A stretch of 16,703 nucleotides of DNA from Planctomycetes bacterium RIFOXYC2_FULL_41_27. GTDB lineage: Bacteria > Planctomycetota > Brocadiia > Brocadiales > Brocadiaceae. Position numbers and translations under genes: made by a program. The first letter of the stretch is position 1. Each line of letters starts with the position of its first letter. Positions 1 through 6,379 of the stretch are shown here, piece after piece. The notes beneath the pieces are model-generated. The model was not told the origin of the DNA. It did no database searches and saw only the letters and a program-made list of their open reading frames with translations. The stretch spans positions 1-16,703 of the forward strand of contig MHZD01000020.1 of NCBI GenBank assembly GCA_001828645.1, read 5' to 3'.

Positions 1-235
1 CCTTGTCAAAGGTAAGTTTGAGGTTGCCTGGATTATAATCAATAGAAAAAACACCTGTAGCATCGGAAGTAGTCTTTGTTTTTGATCCATTGGATACAAC
101 AGTAATATTTGCAGAATTAATGGGTTTACCAAAACCATCGACGACCTTACCGCGGAGAGTACCAGTTTCAAAGGCGCATACAGCTTTTGAAGCGAGAAGA
201 AGAACAATCACAGAAACAAATATTTTTCTAAACAT
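1..235 (-). CDS. Exported protein with carboxypeptidase regulatory-like domain (N-terminal part, cut by window edge)
   Basis: The reverse strand opens with an ATG at 235 and stays open to position 1, giving 78 codons with the C-terminus outside the window. Residues 1-21 form a signal peptide (MFRK, then a hydrophobic core, ending VCA before FETG), so the product is probably secreted. From about residue 25 the sequence (GTLRGKVVDGFGKPINSANI, later TSDATGVFSI) has the G-x-V-x-D-x-x-G-x-P-x-x-x-A pattern of the CarboxypepD_reg / TonB-plug-like beta-sandwich fold. That fold is a structural or adhesion module in many exported proteins and TonB receptors, and by itself implies no enzymatic activity. 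An AAAGG sits directly before the ATG and AGGA lies about 12 nt upstream. The gene diverges from the one at 436 and shares its promoter region. What follows the domain, and so the function, cannot be seen. Confidence 0.75.
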   Translation of the reverse strand, partial: MFRKIFVSVIVLLLASKAVCAFETGTLRGKVVDGFGKPINSANITVVSNGSKTKTTSDATGVFSIDYNPGNLKLTFDK

Positions 236-301
236 CCTTTGTTTATTCCTTTTGTTAATTATTTTATATATAAGACACTGGTCATATTATTAACACATTA
301 C

Positions 302-340
302 TGGTATAATTGTCAATTTTATTTAATTGACAAATACCAT
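302..340. promoter_or_regulatory. Palindrome in divergent promoter region
   Basis: TTGTCAAT (310-317) and ATTGACAA (326-333) are perfect 8-bp inverted arms separated by 8 nt. Outer half-sites GGTAT (303-307) and ATACC (335-339) extend the dyad with a 2-nt slip. Each inner arm contains a TTGACA -35-like hexamer, one per strand, so the symmetry may reflect back-to-back promoters for the genes at 235 (minus) and 436 (plus), a repressor or activator operator, or both. TGGTATAAT at 302-310 is also a perfect extended -10 on the plus strand. Confidence 0.45.
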
Positions 341-355
341 ACTAATTTATATACT
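327..355 (+). promoter_or_regulatory. Sigma-70-type promoter for the gene at 436
   Basis: TTGACA at 327-332 is followed, after exactly 17 nt, by TATACT at 350-355. This is a full -35 consensus and a 5/6 -10 match. Transcription would start near 362 and leave a leader of about 74 nt before the ATG at 436. Confidence 0.65.
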
Positions 356-435
356 TCAAACTGTTGTGTAATAGTTTAGGTATAGTCTTAACAAGTATAT
401 AGATAAAGGATAAAGAATGGGAAGGAATAAGAATT

Positions 436-1164
436 ATGAGAGGTAAATTGAGTTTTGCTCTGCTCTTTTCTGGTTTGTTGAGCATGTGTCTTTTTCAAGA
501 CTATAGTTTATACGCAAAAGATACTCTAGAGGATGGTATCATCGGCTTTACCAAGGAAGAAGTCCGCGAAAAGTTTGGGAAGCCGCCTTATTTATATTGC
601 GAAGAGGAACCATACAGACGCTATGTAATAGTAAAACCGGAAAATGAAAGTATCTTGAGAGCAACTTTTTTGTACGACGTTATAGTTCACGATTTGTATT
701 CCTTCAAAAGAGGCGACAACAACCTCAAGTACAGGATTTATTACGGTGAAGATGTCTCTGATGGAAAAAATGTGCACCGTGTAAAGGAGTATTCAATAAA
801 TTTTTCAGATAACCCTATTCCTCTTGGGAAAATTGCCGAGATTGTCACGGAGTTCAAGCCAGCTTATAAAAGCGCAAAGGTTTATCAAGAACGCATACTC
901 AACACTAATACCATCCGACTCATATTTGTAACTCCGGAAATCAATGAATTATCAAAACACATGGGAAGTTTGTTTGTCGATTCAGACAAAGACATAAAAG
1001 ATTGGTCATTAGCCTATGATGTTATGTTGTGTGCTGGTGAACCTGAAAATGTATCAATCAATAGTATGGTTAAGGAAGTTATTGTTTCAGTAGATGGTGA
1101 ATATCGTATTGGAAAAACATCACACGTATTTGGGACAAAGCCGATAAAAAATCCCTTGCAATAA
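436..1164 (+). CDS. Exported protein of unknown function with short BamE/SmpA-like motif
   Basis: The 242-aa product is not recognised as a whole. It starts with a signal peptide (MRGK, hydrophobic residues 5-20, probable cleavage after SLYA at residue 27), so it is probably exported. Just after that, residues 37-54 (GFTKEEVREKFGKPPYLY) resemble the helix-turn 'G-x-T-x-x-E-V-x-x-x-F/L-G-x-P' signature of BamE/SmpA/OmlA-type small envelope domains. That resemblance is short and not proof of homology. The rest is mixed alpha/beta, with no catalytic motif visible. GAAGGA at 421-426 is a good ribosome binding site 9 nt before the ATG. The gene has its own promoter (327-355) and a terminator directly downstream, so it appears monocistronic. 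A role in the cell envelope is the most that can be inferred. Confidence 0.7.
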   Translation: MRGKLSFALLFSGLLSMCLFQDYSLYAKDTLEDGIIGFTKEEVREKFGKPPYLYCEEEPYRRYVIVKPENESILRATFLYDVIVHDLYSFKRGDNNLKYRIYYGEDVSDGKNVHRVKEYSINFSDNPIPLGKIAEIVTEFKPAYKSAKVYQERILNTNTIRLIFVTPEINELSKHMGSLFVDSDKDIKDWSLAYDVMLCAGEPENVSINSMVKEVIVSVDGEYRIGKTSHVFGTKPIKNPLQ

Positions 1165-1188
1165 AAAATACTTACTTTTGTGAATTTT

Positions 1189-1240
1189 AAAAAGCAGTAA
1201 TGATTAATGTTCAACTAATTTTTCTTACTGCTTTTTTTAT
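1189..1240 (+). terminator. Rho-independent terminator after the 436-1164 gene
   Basis: AAAAAGCAGTAA (1189-1200) pairs with TTACTGCTTTTT (1225-1236), with the T-run continuing to 1238. The 24-nt loop contains a small inner stem (ATTA 1203-1206 with TAAT 1216-1219). The A-tract/stem/T-tract form would work in both directions, but only the plus-strand gene reads into it. Confidence 0.7.
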
Positions 1241-1254
1241 TTTATACTAATGAG

Positions 1255-1378
1255 CCTGTTTTAAGGCAATGTCAATAGTTACATGAAAAACGGGAGAAAA
1301 GGATGAACCACAGAGAACACAGCGTGGCACAGCCATGCTGTGTTCTCTGTGGTTAAATTTTGACAATACCTGTTTTAA
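1255..1378. repeat. Hairpin element flanked by 10-bp direct repeats (MITE/REP-like)
   Basis: AACCACAGAGAACACAGC (1306-1323) and GCTGTGTTCTCTGTGGTT (1337-1354) are perfect 18-bp inverted arms. Five more pairs (GTGGC/GCCAT, one G-T) bring the stem to 23 bp with a 3-nt loop (ACA, 1329-1331). The decamer CCTGTTTTAA occurs on both sides, at 1255-1264 and 1369-1378, as a target-site duplication would. There is no T-run, so this is not a terminator. The palindrome sits in the leader of the UDP-glucose dehydrogenase gene and would be transcribed as a strong hairpin on either strand. A related sequence lies at 15804-15834. Confidence 0.6.
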
Positions 1379-1393
1379 CATAGGGAGAAATAA

Positions 1394-2698
1394 GTGAAAA
1401 TTTGTTGCATCGGTTGCGGCTACGTGGGGCTTGTTGCTGCTACATGTTTGGCAGACATGGGTAATGATGTCCTCTGTGTAGACATTGACAAGAACAAGAT
1501 AAATAATCTTAAAAAAGGAATTATACCCATCTACGAGCCTGGACTGAAAGATATGTTGGATCGGAACGCAAGAGAAAAAAGGATCGTCTTTATAACAAAT
1601 ATTAAAGACTGCATTCAAAAATCAGAAGTTATTTTTATTGCTGTAGGAACGCCTTCTGACAGCAATAATTGTGCAGATATATCCGCCATTACGTCCGTTG
1701 CTGAAAATATTGGACGATACATGAACGGGTACAAGGTTATCGTAAACAAGAGTACTGCACCAGTAGGAACTTTAGAAAAAATTGGAAAGGTGATAGCATC
1801 CACACAGAACAAACCTATTAAATACGACCTGGTTTCTAATCCTGAATTTATGAGAGAAGGTGAGGCTATTAAGGATTTCACAAATCCTGATAGAATCGTA
1901 ATCGGTGTGCAGAGTGAAAAGGCAAAGCGCATAATGGCATCCATCTACAGCGGTATTTCCAGAACAAATAAGCCAATAATGTTTACAGACATTCGTAGCG
2001 CCGAGCTAATTAAATATGCTAGTAATGCCATGCTTGCTGTGAGGATTTCTTTTATGAACGAAATGGCACAATTATGCGAAAAGGTGGGAGGCGACATTAA
2101 AGCCATCGCGCAGGGGATGGGTTTGGATTCAAGGATTGGGCCTCGATTTCTCCAGGCAGGCATCGGGTATGGGGGCTCTTGTTTTCCAAAAGATGTTAAA
2201 TCCCTTGCTCAAATTATGAAATTAAATGGTATAGAACCTAGAATATTGACCGCAGTAGATGAAGTAAATGAACAACAAAAGGGTTCTCTCATTCACAAAA
2301 TTAAGAAGCTGGTACCTCATTTGAAAGGGAAGAGTATTGCTATCTGGGGATTGGCTTTTAAACCAAAAACAGATGATATGAGAGAGGCGCCGTCCATCAC
2401 GATTATTCGGCAATTACAGGAATCAGGGGTAAAAATTAAGGCCTTTGATCCTGAGGCGCAACAAAACGCAAGGAAGATTTTTAAAAATATAACATACTGC
2501 AATGACCCATATTCGGTACTGAAAGGGTGTGATGCGCTGGTTATAGTGACAGAATGGAATGAGTTTAGAGACCTTGAACTTAAAAAAGTTAAGCAATTAT
2601 TAAAACATCCAAATATAATTGATGGCAGGAATATATACGAACCACATGAAATGAAAAAACTGGGTTTTAACTATATGTGTGTAGGCCGAAAATATTAA
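1394..2698 (+). CDS. ugd: UDP-glucose 6-dehydrogenase
   Basis: This 434-aa enzyme oxidises UDP-glucose to UDP-glucuronate with two NAD+, in the cytoplasm, supplying precursors for exopolysaccharide and other glycans. All family landmarks are present: the Rossmann GCGYVG at residues 7-12 and acidic VDID near 30, VGTPS around 84-88, STAPVGT 120-126, NPEFMREG 149-156 with FTNPDRIVIG, the ELIKYASN helix (Lys207), and the catalytic loop GYGGSCFPKD with Cys263. The C-terminal UDP-binding domain carries the WGLAFKPKTDDMREAPS segment. The length is normal for the bacterial family. The start is GTG at 1394: AGGGAG at 1382-1387 is a good ribosome binding site 6 nt away, and the Rossmann strand begins immediately after. 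The leader contains the hairpin element at 1306-1354. The gene converges on the methyltransferase gene, with only 6 nt between the stops. UDP-N-acetylglucosamine or GDP-mannose dehydrogenases are related alternatives, but the Cys-loop context favours Ugd. Confidence 0.93.
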   Translation: MKICCIGCGYVGLVAATCLADMGNDVLCVDIDKNKINNLKKGIIPIYEPGLKDMLDRNAREKRIVFITNIKDCIQKSEVIFIAVGTPSDSNNCADISAITSVAENIGRYMNGYKVIVNKSTAPVGTLEKIGKVIASTQNKPIKYDLVSNPEFMREGEAIKDFTNPDRIVIGVQSEKAKRIMASIYSGISRTNKPIMFTDIRSAELIKYASNAMLAVRISFMNEMAQLCEKVGGDIKAIAQGMGLDSRIGPRFLQAGIGYGGSCFPKDVKSLAQIMKLNGIEPRILTAVDEVNEQQKGSLIHKIKKLVPHLKGKSIAIWGLAFKPKTDDMREAPSITIIRQLQESGVKIKAFDPEAQQNARKIFKNITYCNDPYSVLKGCDALVIVTEWNEFRDLELKKVKQLLKHPNIIDGRNIYEPHEMKKLGFNYMCVGRKY

Positions 2699-2704
2699 TT
2701 CATG

Positions 2705-3328
2705 TTATTTCTTAACCGTGTTATTTTTACATTTTACCAACCGACACATATCCAAGAAGTTGACTCGCCGTTCGCATGCTATCGAAAGATTGGCATTCCT
2801 TAGTAATTCGTCCAGGTCAAAGTGTTTTCCCAAACCCAGCTTATCTCTGACAGGAGAAATAAATGCCTCGAATCGGGAGATAACCTTGTTGTTACAACCT
2901 GTATAATTTAAGATAAATATTTCCCCATCCTTTTTACACACCCTTTTTATTTCGTTTATAGTTCTTAATGGATCTGGTACCACCGTGATAACATGAGATG
3001 CAATGACCTTATCAAACGTATTGTCGGCAAAAGTCATGGATGATGCGTCCATATTATATAAATCTAAATTGAATAATCCGTAGTATTCCTTTTTTATCTC
3101 GGCTTTATCTAGCATTTCCTGACTTATATCTATGCCCGTTACATGAGCCTCTTTAGGATACAGAGGCAGCGATAATCCAGTCCCCACGCCAACTTCAAGT
3201 ATTGTTTCGTTGGGTTTTACATCCATCATGTTAAAAGCAACATATCTTCCATGCTCAAATATTTTTCCAAAAAAAGCATCGTAAATCCATGCGTAAAGTG
3301 AATATACTTTTTTTATATGCTCGCTCAT
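2705..3328 (-). CDS. Class I SAM-dependent methyltransferase, PmtA-like (possible phospholipid N-methyltransferase)
   Basis: The 207-aa protein has a classical SAM-binding fold: motif I LEVGVGTG (44-51), the acidic loop GIDIS (65-69), NMDASSM (92-98, Asp94), and motif IV-like FDKVIASHVITVVPDP (105-120). The N-terminal YSLYAWIYDAFFGKIFEHGR and the phrase GLSLPLYP after motif I resemble Rhodobacter-type phosphatidylethanolamine N-methyltransferases (PmtA). These methylate PE toward phosphatidylcholine at the inner membrane. Ubiquinone/menaquinone-type methyltransferases (UbiE) share the fold and remain possible. The gene starts 9 nt after the stop of the PBP4-like gene, with no visible ribosome binding site of its own, so translation is probably coupled. 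Together with the receiver and peptidase genes it looks like the last member of a three-gene unit. Substrate assignment is inference. Confidence 0.8.
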   Translation of the reverse strand: MSEHIKKVYSLYAWIYDAFFGKIFEHGRYVAFNMMDVKPNETILEVGVGTGLSLPLYPKEAHVTGIDISQEMLDKAEIKKEYYGLFNLDLYNMDASSMTFADNTFDKVIASHVITVVPDPLRTINEIKRVCKKDGEIFILNYTGCNNKVISRFEAFISPVRDKLGLGKHFDLDELLRNANLSIACERRVNFLDMCRLVKCKNNTVKK

Positions 3329-3337
3329 AAAGAAGTT

Positions 3338-4828
3338 TTAATTATAACAATCAACTAAGATTTGACAAATGTTATCCTGTATTTTTCTGATGACGCCGAG
3401 GTCTTTAAAATTATTCATTATAATTGAAAAAGCAAGTGTATCTCCATTTAAGGCGTCGATATAACCAGAAAGAGCAGCCGTTTTTGCTATATATCCAGTC
3501 TTTGCATGTATTTTATTTTTGTATTGCGAAGAAATCATTCGATGACGTAATCCTCCATCAATTCCTGATACAGGCAAAGAATCATACAGCACATATCCAT
3601 ATGGATGCTCGTTCATGTACGTCAGGAGAGTTGTTATCATTCCAGGTGAAAGTTTGTTGCCTTTTGACAAACCAGAGCCATCCTCAATTTGATACTCATC
3701 AGGAGAAAAACCCAATTTCTTCATAAAAGCATGCAAGACCTCTATTCCTGCATTCGAACTACCACTACCTTTAATCTGCAAACCCAATGTTTTTAATATT
3801 TGTTCGGCGTAAAAGTTCTGGCTGTTTTTATTCGTCACGAGGATGGTTTGTTTCATAGTAGAAATTGTCTCTGTTATCTTTTCAAAATCTAAATTGAAAG
3901 AATCAGTTTCGTTAATTACTCTAGCGCAACCCTGTACTATAATCCCTTTCTTCTCTAAGATTTCTTTAAAGACTGTTGCTAGGTAAAGGGCTGGATTGTG
4001 CACATTCACCCAAGTTTTTTCAGGAGGTTCATTGATCCAATACTTACCTTTGATAAATATTTGATTCGTACCGGGCTTCCGATATATCGAATATGCATGC
4101 TCTTTCTTATTGGATGTACTAATGCAATTATTAACAATTGTAAGATATGACGTATTGGGGTACACCAATAGCAGTACAACATTCCCTGGTTTTTTATCGG
4201 GAACAAGTGTGATATCAACACAATTGTCATTGAAGGACAGTCCGCAACTTGGTGCACAATACCATTCAGATAATTGGTTTCCTGGCCAATTTGGATTAGT
4301 ATAGATCCGATCAAAGACACTGTCATCTGCGATAATGTCTCCTGTGACCTCACGAATACCTCTGCTTCTGATAGCGTTTGCCCATGACTCTGGAACAGCT
4401 GTAATGTTGCCATTATAAAATCTGCCAGAAAGGTTGGGATCGCCACTTCCTCTAACAATGATATCCCCATCAAGTTCACCTGTGGTTGTTATTGCACCAT
4501 GTACTTCAACGCTCGTTTTATATTCGAAATCCGGACATAAATATTCTATCGCTGCGGCTGTAGTAAGAAGTTTCATGTTCGAAGCAATACTGAATAAATC
4601 ATTGTCTCGGTAACTGAATAAGGGTGTGTTTTTCTTGATGGATACAACACTAATGCCGTACGAGACATTTTTTAGGGATGGATTTTTTAATAAGAGTTGG
4701 ATACGACCGTTGAGATTATTGGGGGAAGTTACATTTGCTTCAAGAGATTTAGTACATAATACACCACATATAAAAACAAGTATAAAAGTATTAAAATGTA
4801 CTTTTAATATAAACTTGCAACGACCCAT
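3338..4828 (-). CDS. dacB: D-alanyl-D-alanine carboxypeptidase/endopeptidase, PBP4 family (peptidase S13)
   Basis: The product (496 aa, usual PBP4 size) would trim D-Ala from peptidoglycan stem peptides and cleave cross-links in the periplasm. The penicillin-binding triad is clear: SNMK at 83-86 (nucleophile Ser83, Lys86), SQN at 336-338 within NSQNFYAEQILKTLG, and KTG at 443-445. The family-specific DGSGLS (383-388) and SGIDGGLRHR (421-430) are also present. Between the first and second motifs lies the long insert typical of class C low-molecular-mass PBPs, with GELDGDIIVRGSGDPNLSG near 117-135. Residues 1-31 are a signal peptide (hydrophobic core 14-25). The gene follows the receiver gene by 26 nt and precedes the methyltransferase by 9 nt. 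The ribosome binding site is weak. Peptidoglycan has been shown in anammox cells, so the enzyme is not out of place. Confidence 0.93.
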   Translation of the reverse strand: MGRCKFILKVHFNTFILVFICGVLCTKSLEANVTSPNNLNGRIQLLLKNPSLKNVSYGISVVSIKKNTPLFSYRDNDLFSIASNMKLLTTAAAIEYLCPDFEYKTSVEVHGAITTTGELDGDIIVRGSGDPNLSGRFYNGNITAVPESWANAIRSRGIREVTGDIIADDSVFDRIYTNPNWPGNQLSEWYCAPSCGLSFNDNCVDITLVPDKKPGNVVLLLVYPNTSYLTIVNNCISTSNKKEHAYSIYRKPGTNQIFIKGKYWINEPPEKTWVNVHNPALYLATVFKEILEKKGIIVQGCARVINETDSFNLDFEKITETISTMKQTILVTNKNSQNFYAEQILKTLGLQIKGSGSSNAGIEVLHAFMKKLGFSPDEYQIEDGSGLSKGNKLSPGMITTLLTYMNEHPYGYVLYDSLPVSGIDGGLRHRMISSQYKNKIHAKTGYIAKTAALSGYIDALNGDTLAFSIIMNNFKDLGVIRKIQDNICQILVDCYN

Positions 4829-4854
4829 AATCTTGCCAGTAACGAGAATGAAAA

Positions 4855-5274
4855 TTATTTCTTACTTTTCGAGAATTCCTTAGTTTTTTTTGGTATAGCA
4901 GTGGCGAATCGTGCTTCTAATAGATTATCAATTGTTTGCAAGACAAACATATAATCTAACGGCTTTAAAAGGAATATTTTTGCACCTGCTTTAATAGAAG
5001 AAGTTTCAACGCGCTTGGATTTTTGTTCACTGATCATTACTATTGGCATTTTTGCATTTAACTTTCTAATTTCATGTAAAATGTCTCCACCAGAAGAATC
5101 TTGTACCGACGTGCTTACGATAGCAATGTCCATGCTTCTTTCCTGTAATATGGTCAAAGCCACCTGCTTATTAAGGGCAACTTCTGTTTCATAGCCATGC
5201 TGTTCAAACATATCCCTTAATGTATCCACTGTTTGCCGTTCATCCTCTACGATCAATATCCTTGCAGAAGGCAT
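4855..5274 (-). CDS. Stand-alone receiver-domain protein with Ser in place of the phosphoacceptor Asp
   Basis: The 139-aa protein is one response-regulator receiver domain (about residues 4-122) plus a Lys/Ser-rich tail of 17 residues, with no output domain. The acidic pocket is present (VEDE, residues 9-12), as are the switch Ser82 (VMIS) and the conserved Lys104-Pro105 (LLKP). At the phosphorylation site, aligned through Gly62 eight residues downstream, the residue is Ser54 (DIAIVSTS) and not Asp; the codon is AGC. Normal aspartyl phosphorylation is therefore not expected, and the protein is probably a pseudo-receiver acting by protein contact or by another signal. GGGGGA just before the ATG is a good ribosome binding site. 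It is the first gene of a unit with dacB (26 nt) and the methyltransferase, so an envelope-linked role is likely. No histidine kinase is nearby. Confidence 0.88.
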   Translation of the reverse strand: MPSARILIVEDERQTVDTLRDMFEQHGYETEVALNKQVALTILQERSMDIAIVSTSVQDSSGGDILHEIRKLNAKMPIVMISEQKSKRVETSSIKAGAKIFLLKPLDYMFVLQTIDNLLEARFATAIPKKTKEFSKSKK

Positions 5275-5361
5275 ATTCCCCCTTTTATTTTCTTTAGTGG
5301 TTTAGTATGCAAGGTATACAAAATGAGTTTTTTACTGCCTTTCTGCTATAATAGAGAATGA

Positions 5362-5410
5362 AAACATATCCAACTCTCCACTCTTTAAAACGTCAAAACA
5401 GGATATGTTT
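5362..5410. promoter_or_regulatory. 10-bp inverted repeat upstream of the receiver gene (possible operator)
   Basis: AAACATATCC (5362-5371) and GGATATGTTT (5401-5410) are perfect inverted arms 29 nt apart, in the 190-nt spacer between smpB and the receiver gene. A minus-strand TTGACG (5396-5391) lies between the arms, with a weak -10 (TTGGAT, 5373-5368) 17 nt on that overlaps the other arm. This geometry would suit a dimeric regulator. It could also be a chance dyad in AT-rich DNA. Confidence 0.35.
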
Positions 5411-5464
5411 ATGTAAAACTGTAACGTCTTGTCTTATTGTTTATGCTTTATAATAATTCTGAAA

Positions 5465-5902
5465 TTATCTCATGGCTCGTTGGATTTCCCTGTCAATGTC
5501 ACGCTTTTTGATGTCTTCACGCTTGTCAATTTTCGTTTTTCCTCTAACAAGGGCAAGTTCCACTTTGACAACACCTTCTTTAAAATATAATGATAAAGGA
5601 ATCATCGTATATCCTTTTTGTTTAATCTTACCAGCTATTTTGGCGATCTCTCTTTTGTGTAACAGTAGCTTCCTAACCCTTTTGGGCTCATGGTTTTGCC
5701 TGTTTCCTTGTTTATATTGTCCAACGTGCATTTCATAGACAAATATTTCTCCATTATTAAGATGGGCAAAACTTTCGTTAATACTTACGTCTCTATTTCG
5801 AATTGATTTAACTTCTGTTCCTGTTAGTACAACACCTGCCTCAATCTTTTCGAGAATTTCATATTGGAAATACGCTTTCCTGTTCTTAGCAATGATTTCC
5901 AT
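5465..5902 (-). CDS. smpB: SsrA-binding protein SmpB
   Basis: SmpB binds tmRNA and delivers it to ribosomes stalled on broken messages, so that trans-translation can tag the product and free the ribosome. The 145-aa sequence matches the family from end to end: NRKAYFQYEILEKIEAGV (residues 7-24), GTEVKSIR (28-35), the H-x-x-x-Y-x-x-G-N region VGQYKQGN near 60-67, NHEPKRVRKLLLHKREI (about 70-86) and the basic C-terminal helix KTKIDKREDIKKRDIDREIQ, which enters the mRNA channel. The length is slightly short of the common 150-160 aa. The ATG has no clear Shine-Dalgarno sequence in front (CCCCCGGTTACGATAA). The gene is followed by 190 nt before the receiver gene, which has its own ribosome binding site, so the two may be separate transcripts. 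No tmRNA gene was recognised in the window. Confidence 0.95.
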   Translation of the reverse strand: MEIIAKNRKAYFQYEILEKIEAGVVLTGTEVKSIRNRDVSINESFAHLNNGEIFVYEMHVGQYKQGNRQNHEPKRVRKLLLHKREIAKIAGKIKQKGYTMIPLSLYFKEGVVKVELALVRGKTKIDKREDIKKRDIDREIQRAMR

Positions 5903-6256
5903 TTATCGTAACCGGGGGAATAAACAATACATAAGGCGGCGTAGCCGCAAACAATCTAAAGGGTGCAGTTGAAAGATTTAAGTTGTTAGTAAATTTAAAT
6001 CTTTCAACCTACAACTTGCAACTCACAAACACCTCTAAAAAACTTACCTCTCACTAAATATTCTTCACTTAGCCTCTGAATTGCTTCCACTTGTAAATAT
6101 AAATTACATGTAAGAAGAAGCATATCTAAGTCTTTGCCATAATTTTATTTACTATAATCGCTCTTACCAAAGAATTATTGCCAAATAACCTGAAAAATGT
6201 TTAAAAATCGTAACAGATTGTTAGCATTAATGCAAGGTCAATTTATTAAAATTCCA
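5903..6256. other. Non-coding spacer between smpB and tRNA-Leu with REP-like hairpins
   Basis: I see no gene here. The left part holds two hairpins, GCGGC/GCCGC (5936-5948) and a 14-bp dyad (5968-6008). The middle (6010-6250) is AT-rich with no open frame or recognised RNA. It must contain the smpB promoter on the minus strand, but no candidate with two good hexamers stands out. The right end leads into the tRNA promoter. Confidence 0.5.
5968..6008. repeat. 14-bp inverted repeat, REP-like hairpin
   Basis: GTTGAAAGATTTAA (5968-5981) and TTAAATCTTTCAAC (5995-6008) are perfect arms around a 13-nt loop. The sequence just beyond (CCTACAACTTGCAACTC, 6008-6024) continues the Gln/Leu-free, GTTG-rich style seen in scattered intergenic repeats of many genomes. 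A 5-bp GC hairpin (GCGGC GTA GCCGC, 5936-5948) stands next to it. On the minus strand both lie in the smpB leader. Confidence 0.55.
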
Positions 6257-6285
6257 TTGACTTGGACATTTATATTCTTTAAAAT
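6257..6285 (+). promoter_or_regulatory. Sigma-70-type promoter of tRNA-Leu
   Basis: TTGACT (6257-6262), a 17-nt spacer and TAAAAT (6280-6285) are each one base off consensus. Transcription would start at about 6291-6293, almost at the first base of the mature tRNA (6294), giving a very short 5' extension for RNase P. Confidence 0.7.
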
Positions 6286-6293
6286 CTTTGCGG

Positions 6294-6377
6294 GCCGAAG
6301 TGGCGGAATTGGCAGACGCGCTAGATTCAGGGTCTAGTCCCGGCAACGGGGTCAGGGTTCAAGTCCCTGCTTCGGCA
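6294..6377 (+). tRNA. tRNA-Leu (anticodon CAG)
   Basis: A complete class II tRNA can be folded. Acceptor GCCGAAG (6294-6300) pairs with CTTCGGC (6370-6376), and the discriminator is A6377. The D-arm is GCG/CGC around GAATTGGCAGA. Anticodon stem CTAGA/TCTAG encloses loop TTCAGGG, hence anticodon CAG, decoding CUG. A long variable arm has stem CCCG/CGGG (loop GCAA). The T-arm is CAGGG TTCAAGT CCCTG. CCA is not encoded (ATTTT follows), so it must be added enzymatically. The 3' end lies 2 nt from the stop codon of the convergent cytochrome gene, and no terminator is visible in between. Confidence 0.96.
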
Positions 6378-6379
6378 TT

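Noticed and set aside
90..293. Plus-strand frame of 67 codons
   Set aside because: It lies opposite the exported carboxypeptidase-regulatory-like gene, which has a signal peptide and a domain pattern; the plus frame has neither nor a ribosome binding site.
1306..1354. Strong hairpin read as a terminator before ugd
   Set aside because: It has no T-run on either side, and the preceding gene already has a terminator at 1189-1240.
5411..5464. Possible terminator after smpB (ATAATT/AATTAT)
   Set aside because: The stem is only six A-T pairs with no proper T-tract.
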